Assembly: GCA_018665815.1 (NCBI GenBank)
Contig: JABJBP010000150.1
Location: forward strand, 1-38,442
Length of the DNA: 38,442 nucleotides
Direction of reading: 5' to 3'
From: Rhodospirillaceae bacterium
Lineage (GTDB): Bacteria; Pseudomonadota; Alphaproteobacteria; Rhodospirillales; Casp-alpha2
The notes beneath the pieces are model-generated. The model saw nothing but the letters and a program-made list of their open reading frames with translations. It had not been told where the DNA came from and did not search any database. The first letter of the stretch is position 1; each line of letters starts with the position of its first letter. Made by a program: the position numbers and the translations under genes. Shown in pieces: positions 1 through 7,364 of this stretch.

Positions 1-327
1 GAATTACCGGGTTGGAAGATGGCCAACATGACCGAGTTCGGCCGCAGCCCGCATTTCACGGCCGAAGAGTTCCAATCCATGGGCTATGACATCGTCATCT
101 GGCCGGCAACGTCGGCACGGGTAGAAGGTTACGCGTGTCGCGATCTGTACACGCATATCAAGGATACCGGCGGCACAGCGGGCTTCGAAGACCGAATGAT
201 GACCCGCGTCGAATTGTATAAAGCCATCGGTTATCACGATTTCGAAAGCCTGGATGAAAGCGTCGCGGCGTCGGTGGTGCCGGAACACACAGGGGATGAC
301 ACAACCGCCCGCCTCGCCGGCGAATGA
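1..327 (+). CDS. prpB: Isocitrate lyase/PEP mutase family protein (methylisocitrate lyase-like), C-terminal part
   Basis: This is the C-terminal part of an isocitrate lyase/PEP mutase superfamily enzyme; the 5' end lies outside the window and the frame is open from base 1. The stretch ANMTEFG followed by FTAEEFQSMGYDIVIWP matches the last strand and helix of the PrpB barrel, where ANMTEFG is very typical of 2-methylisocitrate lyase. The tail (TRVELYKAIGYHDFE) also matches PrpB. PrpB splits 2-methylisocitrate into pyruvate and succinate in the cytoplasm. Its stop overlaps the ATG of the PrpD-like gene (ATGA), so the two are co-translated, supporting a methylcitrate-cycle role. The catalytic KKCGH-type loop is upstream and cannot be checked, so a related C-C lyase specificity is possible. 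Confidence 0.82.
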   Translation, partial: ELPGWKMANMTEFGRSPHFTAEEFQSMGYDIVIWPATSARVEGYACRDLYTHIKDTGGTAGFEDRMMTRVELYKAIGYHDFESLDESVAASVVPEHTGDDTTARLAGE

Positions 328-1844
328 AGAACCACCACGTCCGCGTTTGGCCGGCTGATGAGACCCATGGCCGCGAAGACGAACTGGCCTGGAAGATCGC
401 AGAATACGCGGTGAGCCGGCCCGCCATCGATGACGACGTCGCGAACATGGTGCGCTGTCGTGTCATTGATAACGCGTCCGTGGCGCTGGCCGCCATCAAT
501 CGTCGACCGGTCCGCTCGGCTCGCGCCATGGCCCTGGCGCATCCTCGGCCACATGGGGCACCCCTGTTCGGGATGTCGCCTGACATCACCGTACACGCCG
601 AATGGGCGGCCTGGGCGAACGCCACGGCAGTCCGCGAGCTAGATTTCCACGACACCTTCCTGGCCACCGATTTCAGCCATCCCGGCGACAACATTCCGCC
701 GATGATCGCCACCGCCCAACAGACTGGCAAAGACGGCGCGGCGGTCATCCGAGCCTCCGCCATCGCCTATGAAGTCCATGTGCAATTGATGAAGGCCATG
801 GGGCTTCACGTGCACAAAAAAGACCTCGTCGCGCACCTGTTGCCGGGTGCTGTCGCCGGCCTTGGCGCGCTGTTGGAATTACCGACCGAGGTCGTCTATC
901 ACGCCGTCAATCAGGCCGTGCACCTGGGCTTTTCGACCCGCCAATCGCGGAAGGGTGAAATCACATCGTGGAAAGCCTATGTGCCCAGCTATTCCGGTAA
1001 GACAGCCATCGAGGCCATCGATCGGGCCATGCGCGGCGAGGGCGCACCGAACCCTATTTACGAAGGCGCGGATTCCGTCATCGCCTGGATGCTCGATGGT
1101 ACCGACGGCGAATACACCGTCACCCTGCCCGACCCCACCGAGCCGCCCCGCGCGATCTTGGAGACCTACACCAAAGAGCACTCGGCCGAGTACCAGGCCC
1201 AGGCGATCATTGATCTAGCCCTCGAAATCCGTGGCCAGATCAATGATCTAACGCGCGTCAAAAAAATCAACCTGCACACCTCGCACCATACCCACGTGGT
1301 TATCGACACCGGGTCCAACGACCCACAGAAATTCGCCCCAAACGCCAGCCGCGAAACCCTCGATCATTCCGCCATGTATATTCTGGCCGTCGCCCTGGAA
1401 GATGGCCATTGGCACCACGAAACCAGTTACACGCCGGCACGCGCCGCCCGACCCGAGACCATCGCGCTTTGGCAAAAGATCGAGACCCGTGAAGACGCCG
1501 AATGGGAAAAACGTTATCACCATCCCGACCCGGCCCAGCGGGCCTTCGGCGGCCGGCTGGAAATCATCATGGATGACGGCACGACGCACGAGGCTGCCAA
1601 GGACGTCGCCAACGCACATCCCAATGGTGCCACACCTTGGACCTGGCCCGACTACACAGCCAAGTTCGACCGGTTGATCGGTGATGTCATTGACGTCAGC
1701 GAACGCGACCGCTTCATTGAGGCTGTGGCCGACCTCGGCACATTGGACGCCGATGATGTCCGCCTCCTCAACCCAATTTTGCCGAGAAGCATCGTCCAAG
1801 ACAGCAAAGCCACGGGCGTCGGTATCTTTGATTGGGACAATTAA
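324..1844 (+). CDS. prpD: MmgE/PrpD family protein, probable 2-methylcitrate dehydratase
   Basis: This 506-residue protein belongs to the MmgE/PrpD family; E. coli PrpD has 483 residues. PrpD dehydrates 2-methylcitrate to 2-methyl-cis-aconitate. Family landmarks are the N-terminal helical domain with RVIDNASVALAA (about residues 46-57), the ANATAVRELDFHDTF segment (about 98-112), the DNIPPMIA segment, and the WKAYVPSYSGKTAIEA region (about 217-232). The start ATG overlaps the stop of the PrpB-like gene as ATGA. Together the two genes cover the dehydratase and lyase steps of propionate oxidation; a methylcitrate synthase or regulator would have to lie upstream. No hairpin terminator is clear after the stop, only a short T-rich run. 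Family assignment is firm; the exact substrate is inferred from the neighbour. Confidence 0.88.
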   Translation: MKNHHVRVWPADETHGREDELAWKIAEYAVSRPAIDDDVANMVRCRVIDNASVALAAINRRPVRSARAMALAHPRPHGAPLFGMSPDITVHAEWAAWANATAVRELDFHDTFLATDFSHPGDNIPPMIATAQQTGKDGAAVIRASAIAYEVHVQLMKAMGLHVHKKDLVAHLLPGAVAGLGALLELPTEVVYHAVNQAVHLGFSTRQSRKGEITSWKAYVPSYSGKTAIEAIDRAMRGEGAPNPIYEGADSVIAWMLDGTDGEYTVTLPDPTEPPRAILETYTKEHSAEYQAQAIIDLALEIRGQINDLTRVKKINLHTSHHTHVVIDTGSNDPQKFAPNASRETLDHSAMYILAVALEDGHWHHETSYTPARAARPETIALWQKIETREDAEWEKRYHHPDPAQRAFGGRLEIIMDDGTTHEAAKDVANAHPNGATPWTWPDYTAKFDRLIGDVIDVSERDRFIEAVADLGTLDADDVRLLNPILPRSIVQDSKATGVGIFDWDN

Positions 1845-2340
1845 TTTTTTATTCCGTCAGCAAGCGTCTGCAAAAGTCATCATTTATACGCATTTTCGCA
1901 AATTTTTTTCAGAAAACTCATTTTTAATCAACGACTTAAGTCGGTGTACAAATGTGTATGCGATTTCACCGAAAATCAGCTTTTGTCAGCAATTGTACAC
2001 GCGAAGTCATCATTTCCGTATCGGTGTAGATGCAAGGCGCGACCCCACACACCCGGCATGCTTCCGCGCCCTTTCCACTTATCCACCACCAACAGCACAT
2101 GCGCCATTCCTAGCGGTGCCGCCGACACATCAGCCGACGGCCCTTTTCACAATATAAAACAGCGTGCTTCCCGGATCGTCGCGGACAGCATGCGAAGGAG
2201 ATAGGAGGCTGAAATAGGAATTTAAACTTTTGCGTTGGTTCTATTTCAATATTCATTTTCTCCGCATTTTACCGACTTGTTCTTCAACAACGCCAACCGG
2301 CTGCCAATAGGCGGCATGAAAATTATACTGAACACCGGGG
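1845..2340. other. Non-coding gap with short repeats and a palindrome
   Basis: I see no convincing gene here; the open frames have no ribosome binding site or recognisable composition. The first 170 bases are AT-rich. A perfect 12-bp palindrome CGACTTAAGTCG lies at 1932-1943. The 12-mer AAGTCATCATTT occurs at 1874-1885 and again at 2004-2015, and TCGGTGTA occurs at 1941-1948 and 2021-2028. These could be protein binding sites for control of a neighbour, but both flanking genes end here, so their role is unclear. Confidence 0.4.
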
Positions 2341-2412
2341 CGGGGCGAAGACTTGGAAGCGGCGTGAAGACTTGGAGGCGGCGCAAAACTTGGGGGCGGC
2401 GCGAAAATCAGG
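2341..2412. repeat. Imperfect 19-bp tandem repeat (about 4 copies)
   Basis: Successive copies start at 2341, 2360, 2379 and 2397. Each begins CGGCG or CGGGG and carries a GAAGACTTGG-like core; the third copy is 18 bp and the fourth is partial and diverged. The array lies immediately beyond the stop of the iron-sulfur subunit gene. It encodes nothing recognisable. Confidence 0.7.
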
Positions 2413-2417
2413 CCGAT

Positions 2418-3158
2418 TTACGCCTTTTTGGCCGCCTGCAAAAGCGGCCCGATCACTTGGCCTTTAAGGTCGATACCCACGCCACATTTACACCCGGGAC
2501 AGCCGCGGCAGGCGTCGAGCCCCAGATTGACGGCATGTGCGGTGACTTCGGCCCGGCTCGCATCGGTGGCCAAGGGATCCAGACTAAGGCGTTGCAATTT
2601 CAACAATGAAAACGGATTGCCCCAGCGGTAACCTGCGCCGGGGTCGGGCAGGTTCCCCGCCATGTCGGCCGGCACGCCACCGCCAAAGTTGCGCGCGTGC
2701 ATGGGGCAATTGTCTAAGCAGGCATAGCATTCGATGCACGCCGTGAGATCATGGTAGGCCTTGGGTGCTTCGACGTTGAGTTCATTGCCCTGCCCGCCTG
2801 CTTGCAGTCGGCCGCGCAACTGCCGAGCAACACCATCGCGCCGCACAACCAGATCGGCCAGCACCGGCAGCGTTGCCATGGGGCTCAAGATATCGCCGTC
2901 GCGCACCCGTGCGCGGCAAGCGATGCGAGGTTTGCCGTTAATGTCGATGGTACAGACACCACAGTTGCGCGCCCTGCAACCAAAGCGGAAAGCGAGTTCC
3001 GGCATGGTGGTTGCCTGAGCCTGCAAAAGAACATCCAACGCCATCGGGCGTTCATCCGGCGTTCGGCGGCGATAGCCAAAAGCCGCACGCTGCATTTCGC
3101 CGTCGCGATGAATATCGATTTCAACACGAAGGTTGCCGGGTTCAGTGTCTTCCGTCAT
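2418..3158 (-). CDS. Iron-sulfur subunit of a succinate dehydrogenase/fumarate reductase-like complex
   Basis: This 246-residue protein has the two-domain layout of SdhB/FrdB. The N-terminal plant-type ferredoxin domain carries a [2Fe-2S] set at C61, C66, C69 and C81. The C-terminal helical domain has CIECYACLDNCP (C141, C144, C147, C151) for a [4Fe-4S] cluster and a second set at C217, C220, C223 and C225, in the order CRGCPGCKC. That last set differs from the usual SdhB spacing, where the 3Fe-4S and 4Fe-4S ligands interleave with a CP motif. It would pass electrons from the flavoprotein subunit. Its ATG overlaps the flavoprotein stop (3155-3158), indicating tight coupling. No membrane anchor genes (SdhC/D) are adjacent, so the electron partner is unknown. 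Confidence 0.85.
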   Translation of the reverse strand: MTEDTEPGNLRVEIDIHRDGEMQRAAFGYRRRTPDERPMALDVLLQAQATTMPELAFRFGCRARNCGVCTIDINGKPRIACRARVRDGDILSPMATLPVLADLVVRRDGVARQLRGRLQAGGQGNELNVEAPKAYHDLTACIECYACLDNCPMHARNFGGGVPADMAGNLPDPGAGYRWGNPFSLLKLQRLSLDPLATDASRAEVTAHAVNLGLDACRGCPGCKCGVGIDLKGQVIGPLLQAAKKA

Positions 3159-5131
3159 GCCTTGCCTGCCTCGCCGATAGCGCCTTCAGGTGCCCCGGGC
3201 ATCAGCTCCGGCGCTGCGTCATTATCGCCCATGATCGCCTGGTAGCGTTTCATAAGCGTGCGATCCTGCATGCCCTTCGGCAACCAACGCAAGATCCGCG
3301 CTTCCATAAGTCGCTTCTTTTCCCGCAGTTTATAGGCAAGGATCCGTTTCAACGGCGTTGGCGTTCTCAGCACCCTGCGGACCACCAGATCGCCATCAGA
3401 GTTTTTGTGCATAACGATGGAATAAGGCCGCGAGAACGATGAAATGTCCTTGCCATCAAGGCGCACATGCCCACCGACGCTACCGTCGCGCTCGCGTGCC
3501 GCGCCAATGATCAGCTTGGCGGCATCAATCATGTTTCTGAGTTCCTCGAACTCGATAAACGCCTGATTCCAGATCGCAAACGCGGGGATCGCAATATGGT
3601 CAAGCTTGGCCTCCCATTCCCCGATACGCCGTTCCATCTCGTCCAACCGAGCCACGCTGCGTATTGGGCCGATGTTGCGCCAACTGGCGTCTTGCAATTC
3701 CAGTTTGAGAGTTGCCGCGGCAGTGTCGCCCGGCTGCCCGAAGCGCGCGGTGGCGGCGTCGATCAATGGCTGAAAGGATGTGTCTGAACCGGCATTGACG
3801 TTCGTGCGCAACGCCGCGGCCGCCTGTCCTGCACGTGTGCCAAAAACGACTCCCTCGGTCAGCGAAGTGGAACCCAGGCGATTGGCGCCGAACAACCCGC
3901 CCATCGCCTGGCCGGCAGCGAACAATCCGTGGATTCCGCCTGATCTCTCCCCATCGCCCTCGCCACCGACGCTGGCGCCATGAGCATCAACCCGCAGGCC
4001 GCCCATCATATAGTGCGCACCCGGCCGTACTTCCCAGGGCTCCTCGACACGCCCGGCTTTCTTTCCAAGTGCCTGGCGGGCATTGGCATAGGCTGAAGGC
4101 AAACAAGATTCCAAAAAGCGGATGAAATATGGCCCCGATAATGGCGCCGCCTTGTTCTCGGTCATATCCAAATAGGCACCGCCGTTTGCCGTACCTCGTC
4201 CGTCCTCAACGGCGCGCATAATGGCCGCCGAACATTCGGCCCTTGTTCTCAGGTAAACGCCGTCCAGGATTACCTTGCCGTCTTTGTCCCGCAAGACGCC
4301 GAGGTAACTGGCGGTTACCGGCTCGCCCGCCAGCAATCCTTCATAAGAAGGTGGTGATGCAAGACAGAAAGGTAGGAACTGCAATTGCTCCATATCCACC
4401 ATTTCGGCGCCGGCCCGCACCGCCACGGCATAGCTGTCGCCGGTATTGCCGCGCATGGTGTCGGTTTTGGGGAAATAAAGCGTCGACAAACCGCCGGCCG
4501 CGATCACCACTGCCGGCGCGCGCGCCGCCAGTAATTTGCCCTCGGCTGCGTGATAGATCAGCCCACCAACGACACGCTTGCTCCCGTCCTGATCATCTTC
4601 GGTGGCAAGATCAAGAAACCAGGCATCCTCGATGTAATCAATGCGCGCGCCCCGACCACCTTGCACAAGTATGTTCCAGTTGGCATGACCAAAGGCGACA
4701 CCACAATTGTCGTGTCCGACGGAACGGCGCTTGGTATGACCGCCGAGCGGCAGCGGCAGCGCCTGAGGTCCGTCACCCATTTTGTTGATCCCAGGCCTGA
4801 GCCCTTGCGCCCTGTAACGGTCATAGGCTAGTTGGCTGTCAGCGGCGAAGGCGTTGGTGATGGAATCCAGCGGCAAATCAGCGCCAGCCATCTTGAGATT
4901 CTCGGAAAGAATCCCCTCGCTGTCATCATTGTCCGCTGCACCGGATGCCCTGACGGTCGCGATGCCTTCGGAAATCTTGGTGTCGGAGGCCCCGACCGGA
5001 TCCTTCGAGACAACCAGCACCCGTGCACCTGATTCCGCCGCAGCCCCGGCGGCATGGGCACCGGCGCCACCGGACCCGACCACGATGACGTCGTAATCAA
5101 GCCACTCGGTTTTGATGATCTCTTTTGCCAT
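3155..5131 (-). CDS. FAD-dependent oxidoreductase, fumarate reductase/succinate dehydrogenase flavoprotein-like
   Basis: This 658-residue flavoprotein follows the SdhA/FrdA/AprA plan. The Rossmann motif GSGGAG is at residues 19-24, the FAD loop HGLFAAGQAMGGLFGANRLG at about 401-420 and the C-terminal helical domain after about 480. I place the start at the ATG at 5131 because GGGGAGG lies 9 bases upstream; an in-frame GTG at 5152 has no such site. Key residues are unusual. The covalent-FAD histidine of SHT motifs is replaced (ASDTK, 48-52). The QFHPTG catalytic motif reads QFLPF (251-255). The ESRGAHxR substrate loop is degenerate (GSVGGHVR). R297 and H373 (GAHYMMGG) remain at family positions. 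It therefore probably binds FAD non-covalently and acts on something other than fumarate or succinate. The substrate is unknown. Confidence 0.85.
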   Translation of the reverse strand: MAKEIIKTEWLDYDVIVVGSGGAGAHAAGAAAESGARVLVVSKDPVGASDTKISEGIATVRASGAADNDDSEGILSENLKMAGADLPLDSITNAFAADSQLAYDRYRAQGLRPGINKMGDGPQALPLPLGGHTKRRSVGHDNCGVAFGHANWNILVQGGRGARIDYIEDAWFLDLATEDDQDGSKRVVGGLIYHAAEGKLLAARAPAVVIAAGGLSTLYFPKTDTMRGNTGDSYAVAVRAGAEMVDMEQLQFLPFCLASPPSYEGLLAGEPVTASYLGVLRDKDGKVILDGVYLRTRAECSAAIMRAVEDGRGTANGGAYLDMTENKAAPLSGPYFIRFLESCLPSAYANARQALGKKAGRVEEPWEVRPGAHYMMGGLRVDAHGASVGGEGDGERSGGIHGLFAAGQAMGGLFGANRLGSTSLTEGVVFGTRAGQAAAALRTNVNAGSDTSFQPLIDAATARFGQPGDTAAATLKLELQDASWRNIGPIRSVARLDEMERRIGEWEAKLDHIAIPAFAIWNQAFIEFEELRNMIDAAKLIIGAARERDGSVGGHVRLDGKDISSFSRPYSIVMHKNSDGDLVVRRVLRTPTPLKRILAYKLREKKRLMEARILRWLPKGMQDRTLMKRYQAIMGDNDAAPELMPGAPEGAIGEAGKA

Positions 5132-5188
5132 AACGTTTGGCCTCCCCGCCACTCGCTTGCGCCGAATAATGCCGTCCCCGCAGGCAAC

Positions 5189-5211
5189 TGGTCAATTGGT
5201 CAGACTGGTTT
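5189..5211. promoter_or_regulatory. Possible operator: three TGGT repeats upstream of the flavoprotein gene
   Basis: TGGTCA occurs at 5189-5194 and 5197-5202, and TGGTTT at 5206-5211, giving direct repeats 8-9 bp apart about 60 bases before the flavoprotein start. GntR-family repressors often bind TGGT-containing sites, but here the arrangement is direct rather than inverted, so the assignment is tentative. Confidence 0.25.
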
Positions 5212-5296
5212 TTGCGAAAACACTCAGTGATCAGCGGTTGCGTTACCAGCCACCCGTCTCCAACCATGACTCCAATATCGGCAGCCGGTTCCAGCC

Positions 5297-5570
5297 CTAG
5301 AACGGCTCGCCGATGGCGGTGGCGGTGGTGGTGGCGGCCGACGCCATCATGTCGCGGGCTGGGCCGAAATAGGTAGGGAATGCGGCACGGGCGAAATCGT
5401 GGGCAAGATCCGGAGTATGGTCCTCGACCCAGGAGTAGGCCCGGCTGGCCGGCAAGGCGACGATGGGATGGTTGTCGGGCGAGTGGAATGCCAAGCCTGT
5501 TTGGCGCGATAAGCGGGCCCAGTCGTGGCGCGCGTAGTCGGATTTCGTCGGTATTGAGCTAAGGCGGCGG
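5297..5570 (-). pseudogene. Remnant of a 2-hydroxychromene-2-carboxylate isomerase (DsbA-fold)
   Basis: Reading minus from about 5570 without needing a start codon gives about 90 residues that resemble the middle of 2-hydroxychromene-2-carboxylate isomerases. PTKSDYARHDWARLSRQTG matches the conserved P.K..Y..RD..R.A...G segment. ALPASRAYSWVEDH matches the conserved A-x-R helix, and FARAAFPTYFGPARD matches the FA.A.F.AYF...RD segment. A complete protein has about 200 residues. The N-terminal thioredoxin part with the catalytic Ser/Cys is missing, and the frame stops after GEPF before the family's C-terminus. Recognition is from motif order only. The upstream edge of the similarity coincides with the palindrome at 5568-5629. 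Confidence 0.6.
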
Positions 5571-5629
5571 ATGACGACGGTGTAGACCGGCCTGTTTGGG
5601 CCCGGTCTACACCATCAAATTGTCATCCG
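5568..5629. repeat. Nested inverted repeat (12-bp inner and 8-bp outer arms)
   Basis: The inner arms GGTGTAGACCGG (5579-5590) and its exact complement (5602-5613) flank an 11-base loop. Outer arms CGGATGAC (5568-5575) and GTCATCCG (5622-5629) are also exact complements. No T-run follows on either strand, so a standard terminator is not supported. The element sits between the stop of the cold-shock gene and the broken edge of the isomerase remnant, so it could be a REP-like sequence or the scar of a lost element. Confidence 0.6.
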
Positions 5630-5675
5630 GCTATAGCGCGGCGGCGGTCGTCGGGACGACAACCGGGCCAGCGTG

Positions 5676-5885
5676 TCAGTCGGCGGCTTTCAGATTTTCG
5701 GCGGCGGATTTGCCGTCACGACCGGGCTCAAGATCATAAGAGACCTTCTGGCCTTCGGTTAGCGTGCCCATGCCGGCGCGCTCAACGGCAGAAATATGAA
5801 CGAAGGCGTCCTTCGATCCGTCTTCCGGCTCGATGAATCCAAAGCCTTTGTTCTCATTGAAAAACTTTACTGTACCAATGGTCAT
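5676..5885 (-). CDS. Cold-shock protein, CspA family
   Basis: This 69-residue protein is a single cold-shock domain that binds single-stranded RNA and DNA, normally as an RNA chaperone. It shows [19 protein letters not shown], which contains RNP1 (KGFGFI), followed by DAFVHIS (RNP2). An ATG lies two codons further upstream at 5891, but AGAGGA then abuts it; the ATG at 5885 has proper spacing and gives the family-typical MTIGTVKFF start, so I prefer it. A good sigma-70 promoter lies far upstream and implies a leader of roughly 140 bases, as is usual for cold-shock genes. Alphaproteobacteria carry several copies, so the exact paralogue cannot be named. Confidence 0.95.
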   Translation of the reverse strand: MTIGTVKFFNENKGFGFIEPEDGSKDAFVHISAVERAGMGTLTEGQKVSYDLEPGRDGKSAAENLKAAD

Positions 5886-5981
5886 TATCATTTCCTCTAA
5901 CAGGAGTATGGTTTCCGCACGTCACATCATGTGATGGGCAGTTCGTTTAACGGCTCACATTGTCAGGGGATAAATAACCTA

Positions 5982-5995
5982 GCCGGCGTGCCGGC
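5982..5995 (-). other. Small hairpin in the cold-shock gene leader
   Basis: GCCGGC copies separated by two bases can form a five-bp GC stem with a four-base loop within the inferred 5' leader of the cold-shock gene. Structured leaders control cspA-type genes in other bacteria; a role here is inference. Confidence 0.3.
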
Positions 5996-6035
5996 AAATC
6001 AAGTAACACACTTCTCATGCAAAACGTACACGCGA

Positions 6036-6063
6036 CGTATAGGCACTATTGCGGCGATGTCAA
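6036..6063 (-). promoter_or_regulatory. Sigma-70-type promoter for the cold-shock gene
   Basis: On the minus strand a perfect -35 TTGACA (6058-6063) is followed after 16 bp by TATACG (6036-6041) as -10. Transcription would start near 6029, leaving a leader of about 144 bases before the ATG at 5885. Confidence 0.6.
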
Positions 6064-6107
6064 TGGCTGACGCACCGTGATGTCCGCTTCTGAAACCGTG
6101 AAATAAC

Positions 6108-6320
6108 CTAGTCTTCGATATCCGTCTCATTGACGGTAATTTCTTCACCGGCTTCCCTTGCCAAACGGAGCGCGCGCAACCGAGCCACTTTATTGGCTGC
6201 GTCTTGTTGTATTTTCTGACGATCCTTGAGGTCCCTATCGTCCTTTTTCTGGGTCGCGGCATATTGTTCCTCAGCCTTCGATCTCGTCGTAGGCTTCGTC
6301 GATTTCACAGGCTGCCGCAT
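6108..6320 (-). CDS. Small charged conserved hypothetical protein
   Basis: This 70-residue, highly charged protein is predicted to be one long helix. The stretch TTRSKAEEQYAATQKKDDR and then VARLRALRLAREAGEE recall a family of small unnamed proteins seen across Alphaproteobacteria, as far as I can recall without a search. The start at 6320 is preceded by GAGG with about 8-base spacing; the frame continues upstream to an ATG at 6383 but without a better ribosome binding site. There is no signal peptide, membrane segment or cysteine. Its function is not known. It reads in the same direction as the cold-shock gene but has its own 5' end in the AT-rich region. Confidence 0.6.
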   Translation of the reverse strand: MRQPVKSTKPTTRSKAEEQYAATQKKDDRDLKDRQKIQQDAANKVARLRALRLAREAGEEITVNETDIED

Positions 6321-6439
6321 TTCAAGGACCTCTTTGGTTTCAATTGTCTTTGTGCAGATTGCAACGTTGGCACCAACTGTCAAACACAGTCTTTAAAAAA
6401 CATCAAATTGATAGCCCAAATCCTGAAAGCTTGGTTCAG

Positions 6440-6582
6440 AAAAGGCAAAATATATGAAAAATAAATAATAATTGGTTTTTAAAAAAATAAATAAAAATAA
6501 TATTTACTAGAAATTCTAATTTCACTAAAAAATACAAACCAAATAAAAATTAAATAATACTTGTTAATTTTTATTATGGGTT
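6440..6582. other. Extremely AT-rich intergenic block
   Basis: Almost all bases here are A or T, in long A and T runs, in sharp contrast to the GC-rich surroundings. It separates two divergently read small genes (6108-6320 minus and 6627-6974 plus) and likely carries their promoters, with several TATAAT-like hexamers so that none can be singled out. Such blocks are also typical targets of xenogeneic silencers. Confidence 0.6.
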
Positions 6583-6626
6583 CATTGTACGGCACTGATT
6601 TTAAATGCCGAGATGGAGATGCTCAG

Positions 6627-6974
6627 ATGGATTGGAGCTCGATCAAACCCAAGCTTTGGAGTGCCGCTGGCGGCGCCGTTGTATTGGCCGTTATTGGCTT
6701 TACTTGGGGCGGTTGGACTGCAGGAAGCAAGGCCCGGAGCATGGCCGCTGAAGCTGCTGAGATCGCGGTGATTGCGCGGCTTGCGCCCATTTGTGTGTCA
6801 CAGTACGGCCAAGATCCGAACAAACAGCAGAAGCTGAAAGACATGAAGGCGATTGATTCTTGGAATCGCGGCGACTACGTCGGCAAACAAGGATGGTCGA
6901 CCATGCTCGGCGAGAAAGCGCCCGACAGTCAGGTTTCCAGGAAATGCGCCGAACTTCTTTCCAAAATGAGCTAA
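6627..6974 (+). CDS. Hypothetical single-pass membrane protein
   Basis: This 115-residue protein has a short cytoplasmic start (MDWSSIKPKLWSA), one transmembrane segment at about residues 14-33 (GGAVVLAVIGFTWGGWTAGS) and a soluble remainder with two cysteines (CVSQYG and RKCAELL). The start at 6627 is supported by GGAG 8 bases upstream; in-frame codons further upstream lack one. Similar short proteins with the WGGWTAGS-type helix occur in Alphaproteobacteria as unnamed proteins, as far as I recall. The topology suggests an inner-membrane protein with a periplasmic domain. No function can be assigned. The gene follows the AT-rich block directly. Confidence 0.65.
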   Translation: MDWSSIKPKLWSAAGGAVVLAVIGFTWGGWTAGSKARSMAAEAAEIAVIARLAPICVSQYGQDPNKQQKLKDMKAIDSWNRGDYVGKQGWSTMLGEKAPDSQVSRKCAELLSKMS

Positions 6975-7223
6975 ACACCGGAATTCGAGACTGCGAAACT
7001 TAAGATATTTCTCGGTCCAGGCCGAATACAGCCGTTGCAAAATGGCGGCATGTCTCAATGCCGCCGACTAAATAATACGCCTATTTTAAATCGCCTGCCG
7101 CGCCTAAGCGCAGCCCCGCCGCCGTCGTGCCTAAATCCAACGTAAGCCGATCGGAGGAGAGCCATACTTTCCTTCGTCCGCCCCTTCAATTCGATGGTAT
7201 GGCCGCAGTTGGAAGGCTGCTCG

Positions 7224-7364
7224 ATGACAGATCGAATTCGTCAGAAAACACTGCTCTTTACGAAGCCCGTCGTCGTGGCCGGGTTCTCGTTTGCGTCATC
7301 CATCATCCGACGCGGCGGGATTGCGACTGCCAGACGCTCGGCGGTGGAGAAATCATCCCCGTGA
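7224..7364 (+). CDS. Possible small ORF (46 codons), uncertain
   Basis: An ATG at 7224 opens a 46-codon frame beginning MTDRIRQKTLLFTKPVVVAGF. Its stop TGA overlaps a GTG (GTGA at 7361-7364) that could start the next gene. The first 20 residues faintly resemble a family of small proteins, but the remainder does not continue the resemblance in this frame, so it may be a decayed gene or chance. Confidence 0.25.
   Translation: MTDRIRQKTLLFTKPVVVAGFSFASSIIRRGGIATARRSAVEKSSP

Noticed and set aside
158-763. Long open frames on the strand opposite the PrpB/PrpD genes
   Set aside because: They lie wholly inside well-recognised genes, have no ribosome binding sites and read as arginine- and serine-rich low-similarity strings, as expected for shadows in GC-rich DNA.
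1944-2204. 86-codon plus-strand open frame in the gap after prpD
   Set aside because: No ribosome binding site, no recognisable motif, and the composition (many P, S, C, R) looks non-coding.
2193-2208. AAGGAGATAGGAGG, a strong ribosome-binding-site-like string
   Set aside because: No start codon with a meaningful frame follows at suitable distance on the plus strand, so I treat it as chance.
3155-5131. Naming the flavoprotein sdhA or frdA
   Set aside because: The HPT motif, the covalent-FAD histidine and the arginine loop are changed, and no membrane anchor is present, so a fumarate or succinate reaction is not supported.
5579-5613. Rho-independent terminator at the 12-bp inverted repeat
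   Set aside because: The stem is strong but no T-run follows on either strand, and the larger nested arms suggest another kind of element.
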